DNA of 64,000 nucleotides. Origin: Fratercula arctica (Eukaryota; Chordata; Aves; Charadriiformes; Alcidae). Below, piece by piece: positions 23,414 through 36,964 of the stretch. The translations under genes were made by a program, and so were the position numbers. The notes below the pieces were generated by a model. It was given only the letters and a program-made list of their open reading frames with translations, did no database searches and was not told the DNA's origin. The first letter of the stretch is position 1; each line of letters begins with the position of its first letter. The stretch lies in assembly GCA_947846985.1 (NCBI GenBank), contig CANTUZ010000025.1:15188100-15252099 (forward strand). Reading direction: 5' to 3'.

Positions 23414-26364
23414 TGGCATTGGTATGACCATTATAGCAAAACTGTCCAGTCTTGGTACCTGCAGCTGAGAAAAGGTATTGAAAAAGATTGGAAGGGGTTC
23501 ATAGTAATTCCATAGGAATTATTACAGGTGTGAAAACACTGTGCAGTGAAGTACTCCATGCTCTATTTAATTTTTCAAAAGGAAGATAAAGGCGTAACTA
23601 GACATGGTCTATAAATATCCACTGAAGGAATAAAAATAACAGAAGTTTCTTCAATCTTAGAAGGAAAACCTTGAAAATATCCAGTGGTCAGGAATTGAAA
23701 CTTGTCAAACTGGTTCTGCAAAGAAATACCAATTTATAGCAAAAATGACAGAAAACAGTAGAATGACTGATCAAGAACTATAGTAGGCTTTTTGTCATCT
23801 GGTACTTTCAAATAAGGAAATAAAGCTTTTATTTGTTTATAGAATGTACTGTATAAGCATTAAAAATGTAATTTCTTGATGGAAGTCATGTCTTTATCTG
23901 AAGTGCAATAATTTCACTGTGATAGCATATCAGTCCTAGCTACCTACAGGCTTGTCACATGCCAGAGTTGAAACATTACTGATCCCGCTGTAAGATTTGG
24001 TTGTGGTAAGTCAAGAGAATAAGCCAGACATGAAAATTAACCCTGGATAGAATGATTTTAAGTTGATTCTACTCAAATTAAATGAAAGGATGAAAGTAGG
24101 TCTGGAACTAAGGTTTTCAGTGATAAAGGACAAAAGGAAATTAGGCAGAGAAATCATCTGGGTGGAACAGATCCAGAACAAGAATATAAAGAAGGCCTGT
24201 ATATTTTCCTTTTCCAACATAGGAAACTACTGAAAAGTTCTATCTCAAGCAAAAGTTAAACTCGATTAAAATGTTGCTAGATTATACAGAATGAAAAAAG
24301 ATAACAGAAAAATCAGGAAGGAAAGAAGAACCACTAATAAGCAACAGAAGCCAAAAAATGTATAGATACAGCAAAATTGTGTTGGACATCAAAAGGCTAA
24401 TAAAAGCCTTTGTTCAAGAGTCATTAGCAAGAGAACAATATATATGAAGTGAAAGAGAGAAAGATTAAGACAAAAAATTGGCATGCTTCAATAGTAAATA
24501 TACACTTCACTTTTCAAGCAAAATTAAAATATTTGAGCAGCACTGAGGAAAACAAGTAGAATAAATATAAAACCAGAATTGTTCAAATATGTTTCAGACA
24601 TAGATTTTACCAATTCAACCAAACTCTGTGGAAAGAATACTCTTTCCTGACTTCAAAAATAATAAAATAGCAGAGGATAAAAACCAACCAAACAAACACA
24701 AAAACCACTTCAAAAAATTCCAGCTGACATCAGTACAAAAATTTGTGGAAAAGAGAACAATAAACTATATGTATCTGAATCTTCAAAAACATGATGGATT
24801 TAAGTTTGTGTCATGGTTTGGGCTGGGCTGGCCATGATTGACATGAGGTCTGACAGAAGTAATTTTAATATGAGTGGCTTGATTATTTGTCAGTGGAAAT
24901 CCATAAAAGAACTTGTAATATTTATGTCATCTCTTGAAGTCTGACAGCCATCTTGTTTTAACTATGTATTTGCCAGGGACCATGAAACTTGCCATAAAAC
25001 TTTATCTAAGAAAAATCTGTTTTAAACAGAAAAGTTCATTAATAATGGATCCTAGGAATCTTGTCATTCAGAGTTTCAACGTTTTCACTGTTTGATGAGA
25101 AGCAATAAGTATTCTTAGTATTCACCTGTGCATCATGGCATTCATGTGATCACAAGAATGTCTTTGGACTGGGGACAGAATAGAAAAGTGTGAGAGAATG
25201 CAGCATCCAAACAACAATGCCCGTAGGAATAAAAAATGTTACAGGATTGGACTGTTCAGAGTTTGGAGTAGAAAATACCTCAGTAGCTGACATTTTTAGC
25301 ATAAAATATTCACTCTTATGAAAAATTTTGTATAATCAAGATATTTGCAAGGAAATTTTTCAGCTGGAGCAGTTAATTATTCTGTCTTCAAACAAGAAAT
25401 CAATATGGTTTTGGAAGTGAAAAGAAAATAGAAAACTCATCCCACCCTAAAGTAGATGTCTAGGACTGATATAACAAGTCAGCTCTCAAAAGGTGTATCT
25501 CAATCATTAACTGTACTCAAAGTCTAGAAGACTGGTGTGGACTAGATGTTAAACCTCCAGATGGGTGAAGACAGTTGAGCTGAATACCCCTCCCTTCTTC
25601 TGATTTAAAAATAAATTTTTTAAATTTAAAATTAAATAATTCTGGAAACTGTTAAAGTCACACCTAAACAAGGTATTTTGAAAAGCATTTTGTTGTATGT
25701 CATTGCTGCTTGAAAGATAATATTCAGCCCTTGAAAAAGTTCTGTGTTTATTTGTGATACCAAAGTAGTGTGAAGAGAGTGTCTTTTTGGTGCCCTGTGA
25801 TTACTACCACAGAAAATCTAAAGATCTTAGAGATTTCTATAATGAAAAGACTATGCTGAAAAATTCTTCCAGATTTTCTTTTTTAGGTTTCAACAACATA
25901 GTTAAGCACATATGTAAATTTGAAGCACACAGAAGTTTCACAAACTTAAGATACAGTTTACTATCCTGCCTGACTGGTACCTTAGGTATCAGTCTCAGAG
26001 GGTAAAATTCCATGAAGCAAATTTAGTAGGTGTTAGACTTGTTCAGTATTTCCAAAAATCCACATCTGAAGACAACCTCACTGCAATGCTCACTGCTATT
26101 TTTCAATAAAACATCAAAAATCAGACATCTGCATGAGTTTTAACACACTTTGCTATTTGCCTTTGTTTTCCCACAGTAATTGCCAGTAGATCAGAGTCAC
26201 AGAATTGAGATGGCAGTGAGAAGATCAACACAGATAGGATATCCACTCATTGAGAGTCAGGATATTTGTGGATACCGCAAAATAATGTGGATGAAATGGT
26301 GATCTAAATGATAGTAGCTGTGTATAGGATTGCTGGCACTGGTAGGAGTGGACTGGTGTGGAAC
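23414..26364. other. Non-coding AT-rich stretch
   Basis: No gene or clear repeat. An LTR-end-like TGTCATGGTTTGGGCTGGGC at 24811 has no partner and was not accepted as an element. Confidence 0.55.
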
Positions 26365-26535
26365 CACAGAGCAGAACTCTGTGGTATTGGTTGGGAGGGA
26401 CTGCTTGTAGTCCCATGCTCCAACCCCCTGCTCAAAGCTGAACCAACTTAGATCAGGTTGCTCAGCATCTTGTCTGGCAAAGTTTTGAATATCTACAAGG
26501 ATGGAGATTCCAAAATCTCTTTGAGCTTCCAGTGA
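26365..26535 (-). mobile_element. Old CR1 3'-end fragment
   Basis: On the plus strand it reads GGTTGGGAGGGACT, CTCCAACCCCCTGCTCAAAG, GATCAGGTTGCTCAG and a diverged GAATATCTACAAGGATGGAG, which is the complement of a CR1 3' end. It is short and well diverged, so boundaries are approximate. Confidence 0.65.
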
Positions 26536-26885
26536 GAAACTATTAGGGAAAAAAAAAAAGTTAGAAGAAAATTAATAGAAAAAAAAAAGCGTAGTGAGGA
26601 GGAAGGCCATTAGAACCAAAACAGAAAGTGCATGAAGGAAAGAGGCATATCTGGCCTTAGTTGTGTCACTCTTACTGGCTCTAGGGTGCCTGAATGGTTA
26701 TAGTAGATCTTGATCCCACTATGATCCTTGGTTTAATATGCCATTTTATTTGAATTGAAGTATACAAGACCTACTTCAAGTGTCTAGAGATTCACTCCCC
26801 AGGGTAAATTTACCAGTTTTGTCTCACTCTATATGTGTTCTGTAATCAAAATATGTCACTGTTTTGACACGGGCACTTATAATGG

Positions 26886-27405
26886 TGTACTGAGTCTGGC
26901 AGGAATGGAGTTTAACTTTCTTCATAGGAGTCCATATGATGCTGTGTTGTGGATTTGTGACCAAAACAGTGCCGATAATGCACCGATGATTTGTCTATTG
27001 ATGAACAGTGCTTGCATAGCATCAAGGCTTTCTAGCAAGTAGGCTAGGGGTGAGCAAAAAGTTGGGAGGGGACACAGGCAGGACATCTGACCTGAATTGA
27101 CCAAAGAGATATTCCATACCATGCAATTTAATGCTGTGAGGAGGGATGTGTCTTCCAAGGTAACTGTTTATCAGAGATTGGCAGGGACTCAGTCTGCTTG
27201 TGGGAGGTGGTGATTGATTGCCTTTGCATCACTTGTGGCTGGGTTTTATTCCCCTCTTTTCTTCATTTATTAAAGTCTCTTTATCCCGATCCATGAGTTT
27301 TCTCACTCTTGCGCTTCTTGTTTTCTCCCCTGTCCCACTGCAGGGGTAGGAGTGAGTGAGCAGCTGTGTGGGTGCTTAGTTGCTGTTTGGGTTCAAACTA
27401 CCACA
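26886..27405 (+). mobile_element. ERV-L-like solo LTR 2 (520 bp)
   Basis: Starts TGTACTGAGTCTGGC and ends GGTTCAAACTACCACA, flanked by AATGG on both sides (26881-26885 and 27406-27410). Internal blocks typical of avian ERV-L LTRs are visible: CCAAAGAGATATTCCATACCA near 27102, ATTAAA near 27269, and GATCCATGAGTTTTCTCACTC near 27290. It is more diverged than solo LTR 1. Confidence 0.85.
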
Positions 27406-27410
27406 AATGG

Positions 27411-30046
27411 CCAGAAGACAGAACAATAGCATGAAAAATTGTCTTTTTTTTTCTTTTTTTTCCCCTTCTATGTAAATATTTCTGATCAATCATAGCCTGA
27501 CTTCTCCAGATGAGTTTTACCACTCCCTCCATATATTATTTCTTTTCCTTCACTGACACTCAGACACCTTAATTATATTTAAGATCTCAAACACAAGCAT
27601 ATTCTATTCTATTCATATGTGTACTATTTGAGTTTGTACATTTACTTCTTTGTGTCTATGTCTTGCACAGCAATTTCTTTACAGGAGAGCTGGTGTTATA
27701 TATGAAACAGACAGGTAGTGTTTCATTCAAGGGAACACCTCCTCTAACGATTATAATTTATAAAACAAAATATCATGAGTATGACACTCATCAATTTAGT
27801 CTGATATAAAACAGGGCCTATGTTTTCTTTCATTTATATTTTTATGATACGTAATGTCTTTATAATTTCCACCACTCACATCAAAGCTGCCAACTGCTGA
27901 GTGTCTAAATAAGTAGCACGTGAAGAAAATGAATCAATTGCTAAATGTTCCATTATGTCCATGGAGAATACCCTTGCATTTGGAGTCAGGAATCTTAAAA
28001 TTGAAACTCCAGTTTCACTCCAGATTTCACTCCAGTGGAGTGAAGGTTTTGGCAGTGGCAATTCTATTGTGCTCTGTGTCTGAATGGAAAGAGAAAAACA
28101 GAGACGGAGAGAGGAATGAATAAAATACCAAACCTATATAAACCTATTGTAATACCTCAACTCCAGGACTGACTGACAATTACTTCAACAGAAAGAGAAA
28201 AATAAATCTGGTAGAACTTGATGCATGTAGAGGTATGTTATCTAAAAGGGCTGAAATGATTTTGGATATACTGGGGTGCAGATAGGAGTGGGAAGATGAG
28301 AATTTTTATGATTTCTAGTTTCTAAACCAGGAATGTTTATCTGTTAATGCCTACCCACGTGGCTGGATTCCTAGGCACTTAAGCAATGACTGTTAAATGA
28401 AATAATGCCAGAAGGACTCTCAAGCATGTCTGACCATATTAGTAAGATATAAGGACTGTCTCTGGTCCAGTTTTTGTTCATAACAGCTGACACACTGCCA
28501 ACACCAGGGAGAATTTTAAGAGTTAGAACTACCCACTCCCAATAACTACTCCAAGAGCACTCGCCTTTTTTGGAAGCTTAGAGAATTCACCAGCATAGAC
28601 CCAACTATATTTTGCTGATTGACCCCAATGACCAGAAATGTTCCTGGTCCCATTTAATTTCTCAGTATAGATATATCCTTAATGATTGTCATAAATTAGA
28701 CAGTAAGAATAAAGTAAAATTGCCTACACATAATTATCTAGTGTCATTTGAGATGCCCTTGGGCGTCCCTTTTGGTTGCCGCTCCAAAAGAACAGAAGGA
28801 TTTTACCCACCTATAAATTGTGTCACATCTGCCAACCCCACACAAATATTTTAGATACATGGAATTCGATGTGGCTAACAACACCATCTTGGCTCACCCT
28901 GTAATGCTGTCAGTACTAATCAAGGGCCAAACAGGTAGTGGAAGAAATACTTTGTCTAGCAAGAAAAGAACACCAGAACTCCACAAAGAGGGAAACCTGA
29001 CTTACCTAAGCTCTCAAAACTGTCTCATCTTATGCTTTAGTTCAAAAGACTTTCCTCCCTATGAGAAAAAGTCAGCATTGAGCTGTCAAACTGTGATTGA
29101 AATTATTTAGTCCAGTTATACAGTATCACTGTTGGGATGAATGCTACCAAAAAAAGGCAACAGGAAAGAACTGTTTTTTCTCCTAGGACATAGGTAAGTG
29201 AGTATCTTGCCAAGAAACCTGGGGAAAATTCCTGAACATTTTATGTTATAGTAAGTAGCTATGCAATGGGTGAAAAAAAAATCAAGTCTTAAATTATAAT
29301 TCATGAAGTAAAAACAGGATGTCATGTTGTGTTAGGATACTCTGCATTATTATATCTTATACAGTGTATCTTAATGTGAATTGACACAAGAAAGCACTCA
29401 TCGATTTATGTCACTAATTTTAGGACGTTTTTTGGTTTTGCTGTTGCTCTTGTTTTTACTGTTATTGTTACTGTTATCATTACTGTTATTGTTATATTAT
29501 CCTTGATCTATTACTGCTTTTTATCACACCAAGATTTGACAGGTGGATAATGAACATTGTCTATTGTGCCATTACTGTGATTAGAAGTGGATAGTATTTG
29601 TTCTGCTATTGACCCATTTCTTCTCTTGACAAGCTAATATTGATTTTTTTTTGCTTATGAAGATCTATTGTCAGCTGAAGTGTATACGACTTGTGGTGAA
29701 CAAGCCAATCTTTTACTAAAACTGTAGGATCCAGCCCATTAGTTCATCAGTCAATGCATATGACACTTTTTATTCTATGCAATTATTTACCTGTATTATG
29801 GTAGCCTTCTAAGTAACCTGTTGGGATCTAGGATGAGTGAGCCCCATACAATGAAAACATCTTGGAATAATCATGTGATCGTCAACTAACCAGTAGACTG
29901 TGCACTCAAGGTGAAGTGCCTCACCATATCACCATTTTAGCCATATGTAAATTACCTAATCCAGCCTAATCTTCTGGGTTCCCTCTAGAGTGGCTCCAGA
30001 GAGCATTTCTTCCCACTTGTAACAGACATTTATCTTTTGCTGATGT
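27411..30046. other. Non-coding stretch
   Basis: No gene recognised. A degenerate ACTGTTATTGTT repeat lies at about 29455-29497, and a small CACTCCA inverted repeat at about 28028-28042. Reading frames are short and unconvincing. Confidence 0.55.
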
Positions 30047-30051
30047 GACCT

Positions 30052-30697
30052 TCTCCAGGGTTGAGCGACACAGGACTAATTTCTCTTCTAATGCTGAGGA
30101 AAACTCCACTTTTGCAAGACTCTAGTGTCTGAATTCATGAAAATATTTACTTTATAGCCAGATAGGCTATGTGAGATTCAAGGTCTCAGTGTTTTCGAGC
30201 CTTGTCAGGTGCAGGGATGAGGAGGAGCGAGGCCTGGGCATTTGATCCAGGCTGGCCAACAGGATTATTTCATACCATGAACGTCACATTCAATATAAAT
30301 TAGAAAGTTTGCTGTGTAGTCTCTCTCTCCCTTGATGGCGGCGTTCCAGAGAACTCCTTGCCCTGGTGCTGGACCCCTGAGGCCTTCCCTTCCTCCCGAA
30401 GCCATTGCGCTCACAGTGTCTGACATTTGCTGTCCACTGCTGGGAGTGCACAGCTTCCTACTGATAGAATTGGCTGAATATAATCCTTGTATATGTTATA
30501 TTAGTATCGGGATTAATACTGGTTCTTTAGTATTATTGTTAATTATTTAGTCTTATCCTATTAAATCTATTTATATTTCAACCCTTGTGTTTCCTTGCTT
30601 TCCCCGATTCCCCTTTCCAGGTGGGGAGGGGTCATTGGGTGATAAAATAATTGTCTAAACGACAATAAATTGTTATGGGTTTTCTCAAACCATAACA
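30052..30697 (+). mobile_element. ERV-L-like solo LTR 3 (646 bp)
   Basis: Ends in CTCAAACCATAACA and is flanked by GACCT on both sides (30047-30051 and 30698-30702). The 5' end reads TCTCCAGGGTTGAG, close to the TGTCCTGGTTTGAG start of solo LTR 1, so the initial TG has apparently mutated. TATAAAT lies near 30294 and ATTAAA near 30560, followed by an ERV-L-like TTCAACCCTTGTGTTTCC block. The body is diverged, so this is an old insertion. Confidence 0.78.
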
Positions 30698-30774
30698 GAC
30701 CTAACTTCTGTAACTCTCTACATCTCTCCACTGAATGCAGAAAGAGCCTGTATAAACTTTTAGAGTGACTGAGT

Positions 30775-30960
30775 TCATAGGATCATAGGAGAATTCAGGT
30801 TGGAAGGGATCTCAAGTGGCCATCTTGTCCGAATTCTTGTTCAAAGTAGAGTCAGACCAGGTTGCTTAGGGATTCTTTGAAAATCTTTAAGGATGAGGAC
30901 TGCACAACCTCTCTGTGCTACCTGTTTGGCTGCTTGGAACAGCAGAGTTTGCTGAGATAA
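30775..30960 (-). mobile_element. Old CR1 3'-end fragment
   Basis: The plus strand reads ATAGGATCATAGGAGAATTC then GGTTGGAAGGGATCTC, GACCAGGTTGCT and CACAACCTCTCTG. This is the reverse complement of a CR1 tail with a mutated octamer. No target duplication was recognised. Confidence 0.75.
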
Positions 30961-32908
30961 ATCCTATACCAAGGATCCCAATCCCATAATAAGGATGCAT
31001 AAATGAGTAGCAGTCAATTTAGGATTTAAAGTCCAAGCTCAAGACAACTGGCAATGTCGTACAGTATGATAAATATGTAGGAGGTATCCCTTTACATCTA
31101 TATCTAAATGTGTTATTGACCATTTCTAAAATTAATATATTTTAGTGAGCCACTCAAGGTTTTTTGTTTTGTTTTGTTTTTTTTTTTTTTTAGTATCAGC
31201 TATGGTAACATAGGATATACTACTGATGAAGTTCCAGCTTCTATGTAAAGCACATTTAGGATAAAAAAAGTCATATTAAAGTACGTAGTAAAATATATAG
31301 TGAGCCTAGAGTTTTCAGTTTACAGGGCAAATTATTGTCCCTGTACATGAAAAAGTAACCTTTAGTGGGCAATAATGCCTGAAGCTGAATTATATCCACT
31401 TTTTCATCCCATAAGTCAATAGCTTTCCACTATAAACATCAGCTCTAGTCAATATGATATGCTGCATACTGATATATTGACTAATGGTACTATTAAAAGC
31501 TCACAAAATGTCAGCAGCTGGGAATTTCTCACACATATACTTCTGCATTTCAGTAAATAAGGGTGCTCTGTGTAACTTATAAATCCATGCCCAGTTGGGA
31601 TCAGTCTTTGTAATGCTCCCCTTTTTGTATCCTAAAGGATGCAAAAGTCCCCCCGTGCCTCCACTCCCCCAATTTTTTTTGGCTTCTCTTTGTAAAATAG
31701 ACTTTCTTCTTCTGTAAAAGAAGTCATCCAGAAAATTCCCTATTGCAAGGTAACCATAAGAGGTAACATATAATTATTCTTTTTCTTCTTCATATAAAAC
31801 ATGCCATAGAGTGAGGTTTTTCTTTTTTTCTTTCACAGTGAAGACACTGACTCATATTTCCTTTGCTGACAGATTGTCTCTGAAGAATGAATTTAGGTGG
31901 CAGGTAAATAAAAAGTAACCTCCTAAGTTTTCAAGATGTTTTTATTTAAGCAATAATGATCAAGGCCAAATGTAACTCCTGGGGATTAGTGAAGAGCTGG
32001 GAGGAGCCTGATGGCCTGGAGAACACCTACAGAGCATTATCACCAACCAGTCATTAATTCAAAATAGATGTCTTATGTCAAGGTGATCTCTTCTGTCTAA
32101 GGCAGAACAGAAACAAAACATCTATTCTTTATGGTCAAATCATTTACATTTAGTTTGATCTGAACGTTTCTAGAGAAGTAAAACATTTTGGACATTTTTG
32201 TTTGGTTGGTTGGTTGGGGTTTTTAAAGGTTTACCAAACTAAGGAAAGGTATAGGTGCATAGAAGCCAATTGAATTGACAAGAGAATTCACATACTTATG
32301 TGAATCAGGTGTTTCCAGCTCTTAATACACTTTTGGCATGCAAGTGCCTTATTTCCACCTACAATTGTATTAACAGCATGTGTAAATTAGGAATGAAAAT
32401 GTACATGGATTTATGAACCTGATCTGAAGTGCCTGACAGTTTGTTAATCACTACTTCAACATCTTCCAGTCTTGTTAGTCAGACAGATCATTTGAATTTT
32501 GGTCAGCTATACAGATGTCACTTTCCATCCCACTAGTGGCTGCTCACCATGCATGTCTTGTGACGTCGTTTGTTGACAGTCTGAAAAGTCCTTCAGGATT
32601 AAGAATAGCAACCAAAGGAATAGTGATGTTGGTTTTGTTATTAACCAGATGTGCTTTTCAGGAGAAATAACTAAAAGGTGTAAACCAATAATGGCATTTC
32701 TCCTGAAAAAAAGAGTTAATTTCTCTTTTTTTAGAATGTATTTATTTTAGAATGTATTTTATTTCTATTGCAGGTCGGAAAACATTTCTGTGCATGTTTT
32801 TAGCTCTTTCACTTTTCCTGCAAGCAGATAATTTTTCCCTTTCATGGAAAACATCTTTTTTTTAATAGCATTTATTTATTAGAGTACAAGATTTTCATGC
32901 AAGCCTAG

Positions 32909-33040
32909 GACCTAAGAGCATGTACCATTTCAGAAACCTACATACATGTCTAGACCTAAGAGCATGTACCATTTCAGAAACCTACATACATGTCTAGACC
33001 TAAGAGCATGTACCATTTCAGAAACCTACATACATGTCTA
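32909..33040 (+). repeat. Perfect 44-bp x 3 tandem repeat
   Basis: Three identical 44-bp units beginning GACCTAAGAGCATGTACC and ending CATACATGTCTA, with no mismatch by eye. Identity of all units implies recent expansion or continuing homogenisation. The unit length is not a multiple of three and no gene surrounds it. Confidence 0.97.
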
Positions 33041-35783
33041 TTCTGACAAAGCTGTGTTAGAAGAACTTTATCCTGTGCTTCTTGTACATTGAAAAATTAA
33101 CTTTAACAGACACCCAAGAGGGAATAGCAGATCACCACAGAAGTTTTAAATTGGATGATCAGTGTCTTGGAATGTTTAACAGAAATAGCAGCAGTCAGGA
33201 AAAAAAGGTTTTATCCCTATGACACATTCAGCATTTTTGACACCCCGCTTGCAGAGCATGGTTCAGCATGGGAATGCATAACCATGGAGGATTTTGGGAA
33301 ATACCATCCATTTTCAGTACTCTGCTGGCAGAGAATAATGAAAAGGTGAAGAATATGAACTATATAAGTCCTACTAGCTGATCTGTAGACTTTCTAAATT
33401 CAAATTATTTTGGATTTATCTGAACATTTTTGAAGCATTAATTTTTGCTTTCTTGTTTTAATTTGAAATATACCTTTTTCCTTTCTGAAAAGTTAAAATG
33501 TTTATGAAAAGATAATCATCTCAATTTCTTTTAAAAATAACTTAATTAGAAAACCATTTTTCTATCAAAAGGAGATTAGACAATTTTTTTTCAATCTAAC
33601 CTATAAATAGCCATGATTTATCCTGATGCATTTAACCTCACTTTATTAGTTGAGAAAATAGGTATAATGATATTCTCATAGGAGCTATCCTTTTTCTCAA
33701 TAGGATGCTATTCTCATAGGAGCTGTGAGCATGAATGGACATTCTTTAAGTATGCTAAGATGTGAAATGACAGATAATGGATATGTACAATGTATCCTTG
33801 CTTTGGGTTATACCTGCCAAAGGCAAATGCAGCTATGGGAATTATTATACACAACATCTCATTTTGGTATCAAACTTTTCTTATCAGCATGGTTTATAAA
33901 ATAATTATCATAGACTTTAATTTTATTACCCAAGAAATATATTAAAAATGTAGAACTTTTCTAATTCCTTCAATTAACAGAAGACACTTCTTGATTACTT
34001 TCTAATTAAACCATTTCACTCCAAGGCTTGGTAATTACAACAAGAAGTTACTAAAATTAGAAAACATTTGCTAACTCAGTACTTCTCATTATTAAGCCTT
34101 TATCACCTAATATCGCCAAACAGTCTATGAAGATATATGAGGTTGGAAACTGATTTTAATGTATTCAGCTATGATAATTAACCACAGGTGTTTCAAACAA
34201 TGCAATGCCTCTTTCCTGTCACATAGTTTCCCATGAAATCTATTGTTAATGTCATTGAACGGATTTTTTTGTCTTGTTAAGGTATCTTTCTATCGACAAT
34301 ATATTATTGTTCCTACTAAAGGGAAGAATATTCTTGATTCTACTGTATTTGTCTCAAAGAAATAGAAATTAATAATATAATCTATATTAATGGGTCTATA
34401 TATGGGAGAAGATACTTTATATGTATTTACATACAGTATCTAAGTATGGTGTGTCCTGCATGTACATGAAAAGGAGTCAAATAGAATCAACAATGTGCTT
34501 AATAACAATAAGAGAGAATTTTGGTCAAGGACAGTATTACAGAAAATTCTGTATTGAAGTAGAAATACTGTCTAGTATTCAGTGTGCTCAGAGAACAGAA
34601 GGGTCAGCAGTTTTCCAAAACTTCACAGTAGAAAGAAAGGGAGAGAAAGAAGACCTATAAAATAAACTGATGGTATGCAATTTAACTATCTCTTGACTTG
34701 GGCTGAAGAGCTGAGGTGACCCAGGCCTGTTTCAAATGGGAGTCTCTATTAACAAATGGCATGAAATCTTGGCTGCACAACAATTGGTAAAATTTACTAC
34801 TGGAAACAGAGGAGCCAGGTTGACATCTTGGGTTTTTAAGGCTATTGTCATCTTTCTAGATAAAAGTCTACTCAATCAAACTGAGTTTCCATTGAGAGGA
34901 CTCTTATTTTGACTGTCAATCAAGTTGTTTACAATTAGATACATACACTCTCAAGCTGGTTTTCTGGTGGAAACATTATATGGAGTCAGCCACACACAGA
35001 GACTTAGACTTGGATTAATCCTGCTAATTTGTGAAGCATCTGAGGGCTTTTAAGTTGGAATATAGTTCCCTTCAGCTCCCTGTCTAGTCAATGAAGAGAG
35101 TTAAATCCATTCACCAGTTAACTGAGATCAGAGGAAGGCTGAATTAACCTCTGGAGAAATTAAGCTCCTGCTTTTAACATCATGGAGTATTTTGTATGAT
35201 TATAACCAATCAGGTGCTTAGGGAACAATGAATCTAGGCCTTTGTGAGTGTGCTCCTCAGTGTTTGGTTAGAAAGCCTGGACAGGTCCTTCATTTTTACA
35301 GCTTTTTTTTTTTTTTTTTTTTCCACCTGTGGACAATGAAAACTGCAATCTGCTCATGTTCAGAATGAAGAATCCTGCAGGATCTCAGGCAGCTCATCTT
35401 TCCCTTTGTATCATCCATTGTCTGATAAAGAAAACAGTCTCAGAAATTAAGGAACAGCAAATTTTGAAACAGTAATTTAAAAAAAAAAGTGAGAAATTCA
35501 TAGATACTTTTGTCTGCTATAATTTTGATACAAACCTCTGAGTGAATACAATCTGAATCAACTTACCTTTTAAAAACTATCTGAGAATCTTAGTTGTTGA
35601 TTTAACTTCCTAACATTTAGAGAGTGTCAGCAAGTATTATCTGCCTTTTCTTATGGAACTCAACAGAGTCGTAAAGCTTAATTAATGTGGATCATTTTAA
35701 GAACATTAGATTAAAAGTGATATGCAAGTGCAAAAACACTGCCATTAATGTTTATGTCCAATACTCTGCAGGCTTGCCAGATG

Positions 35784-35815
<32 letters not shown>

Positions 35816-35816
35816 T
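35784..35816 (+). repeat. (GATT)n microsatellite
   Basis: About eight uninterrupted GATT units, followed by TTATAG. Confidence 0.97.
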
Positions 35817-36591
35817 TATAGGAAATTAGTGATAGCAAAGAAAGTAAATAAAAGCTAGCATTATGGTTCATTTCTATATGTCACAGACTTCACATCGTTT
35901 CATCTGATGATCAGAATACCTAAGTGATCTGACCATTACACACCATCCTTATGATGCCTGTTTTCCAACAGCCATCTTGATAGTCCCACTTATTTCTGGA
36001 TTCTTCTACCCCTGCAATATGAGTCTGCAAATATGGTTGAGTGGTTTCCTTTTTTTATTGTCCAATACTAATTCCAGAACATTTATAAGCTGTTCTGCAG
36101 CAGAGCTTTAATAACTTTAGCAGAGCTATGTGATACCCTGGCTGAAGAAGTAACTAGGTGTTTCTGACAGCTACTCATGAGAACACACAGAAAATTAAGT
36201 CCTATTTTTTGCTTGTGCATCATCATCAGCAATCTTGCCCTAAGCAATAAAGCAATAAAAATCTTTGAAAGTATGAAAACTGTAAGACAAAGTATTCTAT
36301 ATGAACTTTCTTTAAAAGAAAATCCAGTGTTGCATTTATTTTTTATCTTTTTTTCTCACCAAAACATCCAATTTGCCACACATTTTGTGTTTTCTTCATT
36401 ATGAAGAAATGCAGAGCTTCCCCTGCCCCCCACGTTTTAGAAGTTACCCATTGCAGCAAGATATTGACAAACAAAAATGACAATGAATAAATTCCTTATT
36501 TGCACTTCTCTGACCACAATACATGTAACTAAATCCTTCTTTTTTGAACTAAAATATTGCTGAATTCACAGGATGAACTTTTCCTGTTCTG

Positions 36592-36960
36592 ACATCATAG
36601 AATCATAGAATGTGTTGGGTCGGAAGGGACCTTTAAAGGTCATCTAGTCCAACCCCCCCTGCAGTAAGCAGGAACATCTTCAACTAGATCAGATTGCTCA
36701 GAGCCTCATCAAGCCTGGCCTTGAATGTCTCCAGGGATGGGGCCTCCACCACCTCTCTGGGCAACCTGTTCCAGTGCCTCACCACCCTCATTGTAAAGGA
36801 CTCCTTCCTAATGTCTAATCTAAACCTACCCTGCTCTAGTTTAAAACCATTGCCCCTCGTCCTATCATTACATGCCCTTGCAAACAGTCCCTCCCCAGCT
36901 TTCTTATAGGCCCCCTTCAGGTACTGGAACAACCCCAACTCTCTCAGCCTGTCATTTAGC
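36592..36960 (-). mobile_element. CR1 LINE 3' fragment
   Basis: The plus strand starts with ATCATAGAATCATAGAATG, the reversed octamer tail, then TGGGTCGGAAGGGACC and CATCTAGTCCAACCCCCC. The minus strand encodes the last part of the CR1 ORF ([19 protein letters not shown] and upstream). It is a different subfamily from the copies at 2.0 and 53.8 kb and closer to the split copy at 40.2/47.5 kb. The 98-codon minus-strand frame here is therefore transposon sequence, not a host gene. Confidence 0.93.
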
Positions 36961-36964
36961 TGAT

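Larger units (their letters stand above)
30961..36591. other. Non-coding AT-rich stretch
   Basis: No gene recognised. It contains T-rich runs near 31160-31192 and 35303-35322, a perfect 44-bp triplication at 32909, a short direct repeat (ATTCTCATAGGAGCT, near 33672 and 33710) and a GATT microsatellite at 35784. Confidence 0.55.

Noticed and set aside
24811..24840. LTR-end-like TGTCATGGTTTGGGCTGGGC
   Set aside because: It could be the reversed 3' end of an ERV-L LTR, but the sequence beyond about 30 bases shows no LTR features and no second end was found.
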